DNA of 64,000 nucleotides, taken from contig NGZR01000001.1 of NCBI GenBank assembly GCA_002197995.1, forward strand, positions 7,130,001 to 7,194,000, read 5' to 3'. Positions 1-8,900 of this stretch are shown here, one piece after another; position 1 is the first letter of the stretch, and the number at the start of each line of letters is the position of its first letter. The stretch comes from Gaeumannomyces sp. JS-464. Its lineage: Eukaryota; Ascomycota; Sordariomycetes; Magnaporthales; Magnaporthaceae. The notes under the pieces are model-generated. The model was given only the letters and a program-made list of their open reading frames with translations, was not told the origin of the DNA and did not search any database. The position numbers were made by a program, and so were the translations under genes.

Positions 1-2
1 TG

Positions 3-1754
3 TTGGGCGACGGGACCCTGGAATCCGACGACACGGCGTTTCTATTTGACCACGTGACCCGGGATCTCCGTCTGGAACCGCTCCTCGACCTGCCTGTCAC
101 GTTTCTATCCAACGGCCAAGGCCGTCGCGCGCGCATCGCGAGGGCCCTCCTCCGCTCCCCCGAGCTCCTGCTGCTGGACGAGCCCTTCATGGGGCTCGAC
201 CCGCCCACCGTCGTCTCGCTGAGCCCCGTGCTGCGCGAGCTAGCCGAGAGTGCGGCGCCGAGGCTCATCCTGACGGCACGCCCGCAGGACCCGTTGCCGG
301 AGTGGATCACGCACATCATGTACCTGCGCGCCGACTGCAGCGTCGCCGTAGCCGACGTGCGCGAGAAGGTAGTCGACACCCTCAGGCGATATTACCACGC
401 GATAAGCGCCGGCAAGGGAGAGGAGCTCGAGCGCTTGGCTTGCCCCAAATGCCGCCGCCTGTTCGTGTCGCGCACCCAGATGTTTCAGCACCTGAAAGAA
501 ACAGCTTCTAGCCCGTGTGCTCCTGGAACTGGTCGTCTCGTGGGAAGAGGAGTGGGGCCGCCGATCGAGGACCCGACGCTACCCATCTCGGCGTTGCGTG
601 AGATGGGCCGCACGCTGACCGAGAACGGCATCGAGGGCGCCGGGTTCGCGGAGGAGCTTCGGTGGACGGGAATGAGCGTGCAGGTACCAGCAGTACTAAA
701 TCGGACGCCAAAAGATGATGTTCCATTTGCTGCTAATATTGTCACTGGCGAGGCAATAGTCGAGATGGACGGCTGTCAAGTTCATTACGGCGGCAAAGTC
801 GTGCTGGGCAACTGGGTCAACCCCGACGGCGGCAAAAAAGGCCTGCTTTGGACAGTACGGCGAGGCGAGCGTTGGGGCGTGTTCGGGCCCAACGGGTCCG
901 GCAAGACGACCCTCTTTTCGCTTCTTTGTTCAGATCACCCACAAACCTACTCGCTGCCAATCCGGCTGTTCGGCCGGAGCCGGCTTCCTGAGCCCGGCTC
1001 GGGGGAGCTCCCGCTCACGTTCTGGGACATCCAGGCGCGCGTGGGCCATTCGAGCCCCGAGATCCACCAGCACATGCCGCGGTGGCTGACGACACGCCGG
1101 GTTCTAGAGAGCGCGTGGGCGGACACGTTCCAGAGCAAGCCGGATCTAGATACCGTAACGGCGGCCAAGATCGATGCGACGCTGCGCTGGTTTGAGCGGG
1201 AGCTGAACCCTGGATACCGGGATAGCAGCAGCGGAGGTGTGGCGTGGGCGACCGAGCATCTGTTTGGGGGCCTTTCGTTCAGCGCCCAGCGCGTGCTGTT
1301 GCTGCTCCGAGCCATCATCAAAAACCGGGACATGGTGGTGCTCGACGAAGCCTTCAGCGGCATGGACGAGGCCGTCAGGGACAAGTGCATGCTGTTCATC
1401 GCGTACGGGGAGGAGAAGGAGCTCGCCAAGGCTCCGGCCGGATCGCCATCGATGTCTTCGTCGGCAGCCCAGGAGGTTGTTGACAGCCACGTCAAAAGGG
1501 CCGGGATGGTCAGGGTCACGGGGCTCTCTGAACTGCAGGCGCTCATTTGCATCAGTCACGTCAAGGAAGAGGTGCCGGACCTGGTGCGCGAGTGGCTCTG
1601 CTTGCCCGAGGCCGAGTCTGGCCAGGCCGCGAGGTTCGGCAGGCTGGAAGGCCCCTTGCGCAACGATGCGAGGCGGTGGGACGAGATCTGGGGGGTGTCG
1701 ACCAAGGCGAGGACGACGGACTCTTTTTCGAGATTAGTGCAAGAGAGGAGATAG
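3..1754 (+). CDS. Tandem-domain ABC ATPase (YDR061W-like), 5' end outside the window
   Basis: Soluble ABC-type ATPase with two nucleotide-binding domains and no membrane segments. The frame is open at the left edge, so the protein is N-terminally incomplete (583 residues seen). Domain 1 keeps a signature LSNGQ (about residues 35-39) and Walker B LLLLDEP (about 55-61); its Walker A lies upstream of the window. Domain 2 has Walker A GPNGSGKTT (about 296-304), a degenerate signature FGGLSFSAQ (about 420) and Walker B VVLDEAFSGMD (about 444). Between them, at about residues 147-172, is a zinc-finger-like CPKC...F...H...C segment. The layout matches the yeast YDR061W/ModF-like class, whose substrate is unknown. 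No frame break is seen. The gene ends about 75 bp before a GA microsatellite that borders the transposon block. Identification as an ABC ATPase is firm; its role is not. Confidence 0.85.
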   Translation: MGDGTLESDDTAFLFDHVTRDLRLEPLLDLPVTFLSNGQGRRARIARALLRSPELLLLDEPFMGLDPPTVVSLSPVLRELAESAAPRLILTARPQDPLPEWITHIMYLRADCSVAVADVREKVVDTLRRYYHAISAGKGEELERLACPKCRRLFVSRTQMFQHLKETASSPCAPGTGRLVGRGVGPPIEDPTLPISALREMGRTLTENGIEGAGFAEELRWTGMSVQVPAVLNRTPKDDVPFAANIVTGEAIVEMDGCQVHYGGKVVLGNWVNPDGGKKGLLWTVRRGERWGVFGPNGSGKTTLFSLLCSDHPQTYSLPIRLFGRSRLPEPGSGELPLTFWDIQARVGHSSPEIHQHMPRWLTTRRVLESAWADTFQSKPDLDTVTAAKIDATLRWFERELNPGYRDSSSGGVAWATEHLFGGLSFSAQRVLLLLRAIIKNRDMVVLDEAFSGMDEAVRDKCMLFIAYGEEKELAKAPAGSPSMSSSAAQEVVDSHVKRAGMVRVTGLSELQALICISHVKEEVPDLVREWLCLPEAESGQAARFGRLEGPLRNDARRWDEIWGVSTKARTTDSFSRLVQERR

Positions 1755-1828
1755 GGTCACTTCACGTCGGGCATTTAGAGACACGGGCACATGGCCAGCA
1801 TCTTTTTTGGGTTGTTTCTATCAGCTGC

Positions 1829-1910
<82 letters not shown>

Positions 1911-1963
1911 TGAGTGAGTGAGTGAGTGAGTGAGTGAGTGAGTGAGTGAGTGAGTGAGTGAGT
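1829..1963. repeat. (GA)n followed by (GAGT)n microsatellite
   Basis: A GA-rich dinucleotide tract (about 1829-1910) passes into about 13 units of GAGT (about 1911-1963). The GAGT part is the 3' tail of LINE copy A read on the minus strand. The same tail type ends LINE copies B, F and D. The GA tract may be the original insertion target or an expanded tail. Confidence 0.9.
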
Positions 1964-3011
1964 ATATTTAACGTCGGTAAGTCGGGATCTACCAGTCCCT
2001 GCCTCCCAAGGGGCATACGACGTGCTAGCGCTACCTAAGCTATTTACACCAGGCTATAGTGCTGCTATACGGCGGCTAACAAAGTAAACCCGAAGGCACA
2101 CGGAGGTCGGGCCGCATTCCGGCGCTCCTTGTTAGTGAGCGGGCGATCGGCGGGAGGGCGTATACATATACGCCGGGGCGCTGTAAAGCGCTGCGGGTGG
2201 TAGTGATGCTGTCGGCCGGCGGGCGTGCCGGAAAAGGGGTAAAGCCGGGTTTAAACGGGGGTCCTCGGGACCTCCCTTATGCCCGGCCGGGAGTGCGGGG
2301 GACTAACGAGCCTACTGTTGGTCCTAGTGGTACAAAGGAAAAAATGAAAGGAGTAAAAGAAAAGGAAAAGGAGCAGGTTACATGCGGGTTTTACAAGCTT
2401 TGTTGTTATCGTTTAGCGATAGTATAGTAGTTGGTTGCTTCGACGAACGAAGCAAAAAAGGAGGGCTTTTAAAAAAGCCGTTTCCAATATCCGGGTTTGT
2501 CGGAAGCCGGGAGGGGTCCGTTATAGGCCATTTATTTTTTGCCGTTTTAGCCAATTTGTAAAATACAAGGTGGGAAAGGGATTTGTTTTTTCCGTAGCGG
2601 CACGGGTTATTATTTTCGTGTTGGAATTTTTGGTGGTATTAGTTGAAATCCCCGTGGCTGGTACGTGCGGTTATTAGCCGTTGTAATATTTTTCGGTGCA
2701 GTTGTAAGGCTTTAAGCGTATGTTGTGGTACCGGCGGGAGGCTTATAGCTTTATACCGATTTGGAAAGTTGTTTTTAAACCATGCGTTCCAAGCGTCCCG
2801 GGCTAATTTCCGGGTTAAAGCTTTTATTTCGGCTATCGTTAGTTTAAAATGTTAAGGTATTAGTAAGGCCGATCCCAATTTTGCTTTAGCGTTTGCTTTT
2901 TCGTTTCCAAGGATTTTTATATAACCTAAGGACCAGCGTACGTATATTTGGTGTTTATCCATAAAGTAATAAAAAATTTTAAAAGCTTTTTGTAAATTAT
3001 TAAAAGCCGTG
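1911..3011 (-). mobile_element. LINE copy A, Tad-like, 5'-truncated and heavily mutated
   Basis: It aligns by eye to the 3' kilobase of LINE copies B, C and D (minus strand here), from the GAGT tail and the conserved 3' end to inside the RNase H region, then stops abruptly at about 3011. Only the RNase H/C-terminal part is represented. Over about 130 bp (2590-2720) compared with copies B, C and D there are about 23 C:G to T:A transitions and one transversion, spread over several dinucleotide contexts. This is strong RIP-like decay, the heaviest of the copies here. No usable reading frame remains. A target-site duplication was not found, so the 5' end could be a true truncation or a later deletion. 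Confidence 0.85.
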
Positions 3012-3696
3012 TGTTACAAAACCAAGCTTAGCACATTTATATTTAGCTATAAATCCGCCGGCTTTTTACGGGGCCAGCGGACTTTCCCTCCTCGTGCAAT
3101 AATAAGTTTTTAACCTAGTACTTAGTTGCAGCGCCGTAACAGTTTGTTGCACCCTAAACAAATGGATACGGAACGATTTTATAACGTTCTAACCTTTCCT
3201 TAACATTGAAATACGAACGTTTAGCAGGAGGCCGCCGACGCTTTTACCGTTTTAACGCAGTAATTTTATAGCGTTATACCGACGTAACATTATAACAAGC
3301 CCAGCCCAAATTTCCCAATCCTTTGCCCTCGTTTTCTTTTTTTAACTATTCGCTGGATACGTAATTTTGCAAAAGCTAGCAAACAACGATGGCGTTAATT
3401 ACGCAAAACTGCAGCGCGATTTATAAAACGCCTAAGCCACGCCGGCGATTAGCCAGCTTAACAACCTAATAAGCTTATTAAACCGCAAAATTGTAATGCT
3501 TTAAAACGACGTAATAACCTTTTAAAATAATAGCAGCTCGAATATTTTTCAAATCGCCAGGTTAATAACGGAAGCTAACAACTTTCGACAAACGGTTACA
3601 CGTTTAAATGCGAAAAACGACTGGTTAACCTAGCAATTAGCGCAAACGCAATAACGGCCCGCCCAACCACCGCTATTTAGCTTTAACCCTCCCGCT
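3012..3696. other. AT-rich degraded sequence, possibly an old element remnant
   Basis: There is no intact ORF. The stretch is clearly more AT-rich than the gene regions and matches none of the LINE copies. It opens with TGTTAC, like the LTRs nearby, and contains a GTAACA at 3284-3289, but no duplication flanks that 278-bp span. One plus frame in the right half (about 3440-3690), read through stops, gives a leucine/asparagine-rich stretch that could be a coiled coil, as in Gag proteins. This is weak. Confidence 0.35.
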
Positions 3697-4165
3697 TGTT
3701 ACGACCAGCATGCGGGCCCCAGGATAACAAGACGGGAGGGGCTCCGGGTGGTGCCCCACCCCGCATTAAAACACGTGATTAAAAAGAGATTTGTGGATTT
3801 GTAATAAAATAACAAATCCGAAAGGGATTTGTGGATTTGTAACAAAGCAACAAATTTAAAAGGGATTTGTGGATTATAACAAAGCAACAAATCCGAAAGA
3901 GATTTGTGGATTTGCGGCAAAGCCACAAATCCAAAAAACTGTTAGGATAAACAGCGCGTATATAAAGGCTGGGTTTCCTATTGTTTTAAGTAGTTTTTAA
4001 CTAAGGCTTCGGCATTAATTAACTTAAATTAGCTCCCAGGCATCCCCTAAAGCAAGCAATTAAATTGTCCTTTTAAGTTACGTGTTCCCCTATACCCAAA
4101 CCAGCGATACTGTCCTATCCACCCCCGAGGTGCCCTACTTTAGGAGCAAACCCCTAATTGTAACA
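3697..4165 (+). mobile_element. Solo LTR (family 1), older copy
   Basis: 469 bp bounded by TGTTAC and GTAACA inverted ends. It is similar along its length to the LTR at 9977-10465: same start, same tandem hairpin block, a TATA-like site (tatataaagg, about 3960), a matching downstream stretch and the same end. It holds four tandem units, each a small inverted repeat built on ATTTGTGGATTTG (about 3784-3935). No PBS, polypurine tract or coding domain adjoins it, so it is a solo LTR. The flanks show no clear 4-5-bp duplication. Family (Ty3/gypsy or Ty1/copia) cannot be set from the LTR alone. Confidence 0.8.
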
Positions 4166-4317
4166 CCCCGCCTTAGGAAGCTTATGCAATGGCTTATAGC
4201 TTGGCTACTACTACTGCATCGGTATGTTTTGGAAAGAAAAAAGGGGGAGGGGAAAGTGTTTCGCTGGTTGAAAAACACGAACCGCGTAAGGGTAAAAAAA
4301 AAAAAAAAACTAACATG

Positions 4318-4591
4318 TTGTCCCATACTTGCAAAAGTTTCGGGAACCTCCAATAACCCGTCGCCGCCATCGAACCCTGGGGATTCTTGCAACCCCAATG
4401 CTTTAACGCCGATCCAGCCCGGGGCCATTTGCGGCTGCAAGCGTTAGCATATGGTTGGCAGCGGCAACTCTTGCGATTCGATTTCGCGGCAATACGGCAT
4501 TTCGGCCGGCGACTTCCAGCAATGGAATCTGAACGTCGGGTTAACATGCATAACCTTATGGTTGGGGTACAATGTGTATGTAGGCGCTTAA
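4318..4591 (+). pseudogene. LysM-domain protein relic
   Basis: One plus frame reads a short Pro/Ser linker, a TPIQPG motif and Cys-Gly-Cys-Lys-Arg, then an in-frame TAG (4445-4447). It continues as a recognisable LysM unit: GSGNSCDSISRQYGIS, then DFQQWN, then LWLGYNV, ending at TAA 4589-4591. The aromatic residue usual at the stop position would be TGG; TGG to TAG is a RIP-type change. The usual last cysteine of the fungal YVCVG motif is Tyr here. No start, signal peptide or first LysM is visible upstream, where a solo LTR ends at 4165. LysM proteins bind chitin oligomers, and secreted fungal ones are often effectors. This copy is almost surely non-functional. Confidence 0.7.
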
Positions 4592-4750
4592 TTAATAAAA
4601 GAGCGGGAAGAGAACGAGTTTTAATTAAATAGTAATGCGCTATTATATAACATAGTGGTAGTAAAAAGTGGAGGAATTTTGTAATTAAATAATGATTTGC
4701 ATAAACCAAAGCTGCAGCTTTTCCAGTAGGTCGTAGTTAATAAATAAAAC

Positions 4751-5545
4751 TTAAGGCATATTCCACAAAGCAAAATCCCGCCCTTCCTCGCTAAAACGTG
4801 GCAATATTTCATTAAGCGACCGTTCCGTTACACGCCCCCAAACATAAACAAGCATATCCACAGCCACTTTCGCCCAGCCGCAAATCGCTTCGTCCACCCA
4901 CACATCTTCGGGAATCAGGTCGATATCCACGGCGAACAGTTTAACCCACAAATGTTTAAACCACAGATCGTCCTCGCTCACATTGGTGGGAGCGGCGGCG
5001 ACAGCGTCCAAAACCTCTGCGTCGGCGACAAGGAACATGCGGTCCGCAAACGGCTCCAGGTTATCTAGCCAGCCCGGCGTGTTAAGAACTCCGTCCTCGA
5101 CGCCTTGTAGTTCCATGGTGCCCATTTCGTGCATCACGGGTGGTTTTCCGTCGGGTCCCGGGGCGCCCTCCTTAAACAGCTCGCGGAGCCGGTCCGGCGA
5201 CGCGTTTTCGAGCAGCGCCTGGTCGGAGCGGGGGTCCAAGCGGAAAAGCTCCCTGGCCTTGGGCAGGGACTCCCAAACTGCGCGTTTTTTAAGGCTACGC
5301 CCGTCCTCGCCGGTGGTATCCTCAGGGGCATAACCATATTCGCGCAGGAGTTCGCGGTCGGTACGGTGGTGGACATTTTCGCGGATGTTCTTTAACAGGG
5401 TGTTCCAGCTCGCCTCTGTATCCCCCCCGTACGCCGTGCGGTAAATAGTAAAGCCCCAATTGTATTCGCGCCAAGCGGTTGGGTTAGCGTCGCTCCGGGG
5501 CTGGATGGTGACGCATTGGACGATGTCGGGGAAACGGTCGGTCAT
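4751..5545 (-). CDS. Fungal protein of unknown function, 264 residues
   Basis: Intact single-exon frame. I chose the ATG at 5545 (protein begins MTDRFPDIVQ); the frame is open 60 codons further up, but that part is low in protein character. The product is acidic, soluble, rich in Trp/Glu/Asp, and has no signal peptide, membrane segment or motif I can name. A GFTIYRTAYG segment near residue 30 resembles the start of lineage-specific ascomycete hypothetical proteins; I cannot give a function. Codon use and GC content are normal and there are no transition-type stops, so it has escaped the decay around it. It sits alone between a LysM relic and LINE copy B, whose 3' tail lies about 370 bp upstream of the ATG on the same strand. 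Confidence 0.75.
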   Translation of the reverse strand: MTDRFPDIVQCVTIQPRSDANPTAWREYNWGFTIYRTAYGGDTEASWNTLLKNIRENVHHRTDRELLREYGYAPEDTTGEDGRSLKKRAVWESLPKARELFRLDPRSDQALLENASPDRLRELFKEGAPGPDGKPPVMHEMGTMELQGVEDGVLNTPGWLDNLEPFADRMFLVADAEVLDAVAAAPTNVSEDDLWFKHLWVKLFAVDIDLIPEDVWVDEAICGWAKVAVDMLVYVWGRVTERSLNEILPRFSEEGRDFALWNMP

Positions 5546-5901
5546 AGTGGAATAGCGATGAGGGTTCCAATCTGATAGTAGAAAAACGCGGGAGGTAAAA
5601 GCAAGGTTGGGTGTGGAATGCTTTCGCTGGTGTTCTCGACCATGGGATGTTTGGAATGTGATTTGCAGCTGGCTTGGGAGCTTTAATAGCGGGCTAAAGC
5701 ACTGACTTTTTGTAAACGAATACATTCGATTCGTTTCGGTGGGTTTTTTTTTTTTTTGGTTGGTTGGTTAATTGGTTTCCTTTTCCTGCGGGCCAAAGCA
5801 ATCCAAAATTCCCCGCACTGCAAAGTGGGCCGGCGAGCTCATTGTGACCTGGCTTGCCTAGGCACATTTGTGGTTCTTTCTGTTTAACGACGCAATTTAA
5901 C

Positions 5902-5916
5902 GCACGCAAAAGGAGG
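5902..5916. repeat. 15-bp target-site duplication of LINE B (3' side)
   Basis: GCACGCAAAAGGAGG stands immediately outside the LINE B tail. The partner at 12567-12581 reads GCACGTAAAAGGAGG, one transition different. Fifteen bp is in the usual range for target-primed integration. Confidence 0.85.
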
Positions 5917-8900
5917 AGTGAGTGAGTAAGTAAGTATATTTAACGTTAGCTAGTCGGGATTTACCAGTCCCTGCCTCCCAAGGGGCATATGACGTGCTAG
6001 CGCTACCTAAGCTTAACACTAGGCTATATGCTGCTATTAAGGCGGCTAACAAATTAAACCCGAAGGCACACGGGGGTCGGGCCGCATTCCGGCGCTCCTT
6101 GTTAGCGAGCGGGCAATCGGCAGTAGGGCGTAAAAATACGCCGGGGCGTTGTAAAGCGCTGCGGGTGGTAGTAATGCTGTTGGCCGGCGGGTATGCTGGA
6201 AAAGGGGTAAAGCCGGGTTTGGGCGGGGGAGGGGGTTTTTGGGACCTCCTTTGGGCCCGGCCTAAAGTGCGGGGGATTAACGAGCCTATTGTTAATCCTA
6301 ATAGTACAAAGGAAAAGGTTAAGTATAGGCTTTTTAGGCCCTGTTGTTATCGTCCGGCGATAGTGTAATAGTTGGTGGTTTTAACGAACGAAGCAAAAAG
6401 GGAGGGCTTTTGGAAAAGCCGTTTCCAATATCCGGGCTTATCGAAGGCCGGGGAAAGGTCCGCTATAGGCCATTTGTTTTCCGCCGCCCTAGCCAGTTTG
6501 CAAAATACAAGGTAGAAAGGGGATTTATTTCGCCCGCAACGGCACGGGTTATCGTTTTCGTGTTGGAACTTTCGGTGGTACCAGTCGAAATCCCCGTGGC
6601 CGGTGCGTGCGGCTATTAGCCGTTGCAATACCCTCCGGTGCAGCTGCAACGCTTCGGGCGTGTGTTGTGGTACCGGCGGGAGGCTTATAACCTTATACCG
6701 ATCCGGAAAGTTGTTTTTAAACCATGCGTTCCGGGCGTCCCGGGTTGTTTTCCGGGCTAAAGCTTTATTCCGGCCACCGTTAGTTTGAAATGTTAGGGTA
6801 TTGGCAAGGCCGATCCCATTTTGCTTCGGCGTTTGCCTTTTCGTTTTCGAGGATTCCCATATAGCCCGGGGACCAGCGTACGTATACCTGGTGTTTATTT
6901 ATAAGGCAATGGATTTTTTTAAAAGCCTTTTGTAAACTATTGGGGGCCGTGCTTAAACAGCCGTTAGCCGCCGAGGTGTTATCGAGGCACAAGTGGAAAG
7001 TGCAGTTGCGGAAACTCCAAACGGCTTTACGAAGGCCCATCCGGGCCCCTTCCGCTTCGCTATCGAATATTTCCGCTGGGTGCGCTAACCGGCCGTGCCT
7101 GGAAAGTTTGCGTTAACCGGCTTGGTATATTACCCAACCGTATCCAATTGCCCCGTTTTTTGCTTTGGACCCGTCGTTATATATTATAACGTCGGTAGGT
7201 GGAAGGGTACGAAGCCACGCTATAAAAGCTTTTGCGGCTGCGGGCTTTTCTTATGTAGCCACCGTAAGCCTCGTATATTTATAAAGGATATAAGTCGGGC
7301 GAGTGCAAGCCGAACGGAGTTCGGCCGTCCTTTGCAACGAGGTTGCAAGCTTGCCGGGCAGGCTTGCCTTGGGCCTTTGGCTGTTAAAGGCCGGCTTAAC
7401 CGCTGCGGTTAGGGGTGCTTTTCCGAAACCGTATTTATACGGGCCGCAAAACGAAGGCGGGCTTGTTCCAAAAGCGCTTAGGCGTTTGGGATGCCGGATT
7501 CGTAATGCAATGCGTTTATCGGTGTGGTTTTCCAAATTGGGACCACTGCTTTAAAAAACGCGGTTAAAGCTTTATCAACCCGATCGATTAAATGGTTTTG
7601 GCGAATGATTTGCTGTTATGCCAGCTTGTACGGGTGTGGTTTAGTTTTACCCTTATACCATACTTCGGCCCCGTATAAAGCCGTAGGGATTATAACCGTT
7701 GTAACGGCTTTGTAAGCCGAATGTGCCGGTATCCCTTTTATCGAATTCGTAAGCCTTTGAAAGTGGTTGGCAACGCTTTGGGCTTTTGCAGCTTTATTAT
7801 CCACGTGGGTTTTAAAATTAAGCCTTTAGTCGAAAAAAACTCCTAATTACCGTAAAGCTCTTATGGCTTGTTGTATGGTAAGGCTTTCCGCCGTAACCGC
7901 CGGGGTTATGGGATTTTTTCGCTTAAAAAAGTGCATAAGCTCGCACTTCCCCGGGTTGAAAGCTATTTTGTTAGCCTTTCCCCAGCGGAGGATTTCCGTT
8001 ACCGTTGCTTTTGCTTTACGGGAGCACTTTTCCGAAGTGCTACCCGTTACGCAAATGCTTATATCGTTCGCGTATCCGTACTTAACCGCTTTTGCTTTGG
8101 GTAGGATTTCGGCCATATAAAGCATAAATAGAACCGGTAATGCCGGTAACCTTTAGGGTAGCCCGCAGTCCGGGGAAAAAGAAAGTGCCGTGGCGTCCTC
8201 CAAACGCATTTTAACCACCTTGTTTTTTGCAAAAGATAATACCCATCGTATTAACGTTAAATTTTAACCTTGGTTTAAAAGCCTCCGAAAAAGCTTCCGG
8301 CGGAGTACGGCGTTAAAAGCCCCTTATATATCCATAGTAACGAAGGCGGCCGTTTTATGCTTTTAAAAGGCCCGTTTTACCTCGTGGGCCACGCATGCCG
8401 TTAAATCGATGGCGGTTTTTTTCAGGGTAGCCCCGGCGTGTTACGGAGCTATAAGCCCGTGTTGTAATGCAAGGGACGCTATTCGCGAAGCTATTAGCCG
8501 CTTTAGCCTTTTCCTTAAGCACGGGAGCAAAGCTATCGAGCGGTAGGATTTTGGGTTCGTTATATTCGTTTTGTTCGGCTTTTTTAGCATAACCACTTTC
8601 GTTATGCGAAAAAGGCTAAAGTAATGCCCGGCTTTAAAGCAAGCTTCGAAAAAGGCCCTAACGTATTCCCTTATTGCCGGCCATGCCGCTGTAAGCAGCT
8701 TAACCGTTAAGGAGTCGACGCTCGGGGCCGTGTTTGCCGTGCTAACAATGCACTTCCGGCATTCTTTTAAAGGAACGTGGGGGTCCTACGAGAGTTGTGC
8801 GGTCCTTTGGGTAGCTTTTTGCTGCAACGGGTTTTTTGTAAGTCGTTTTCCGCCGTAAACCTACGAAGGATTTTACGGCTTAATGCTTCCGCTTTATCTT

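Noticed and set aside
1762..2016. Ser/Leu/Thr-rich ORF on the minus strand
   Set aside because: It is a translation of the GA/GAGT microsatellite and LINE tail.
3012..3289. A third LTR bounded by TGTTAC and GTAACA
   Set aside because: No duplication flanks it and its interior does not match the other LTRs.
3784..3935. Regular short repeats looking like a CRISPR array
   Set aside because: Units are adjacent hairpins without unique spacers, lie inside an LTR, and the genome is eukaryotic.
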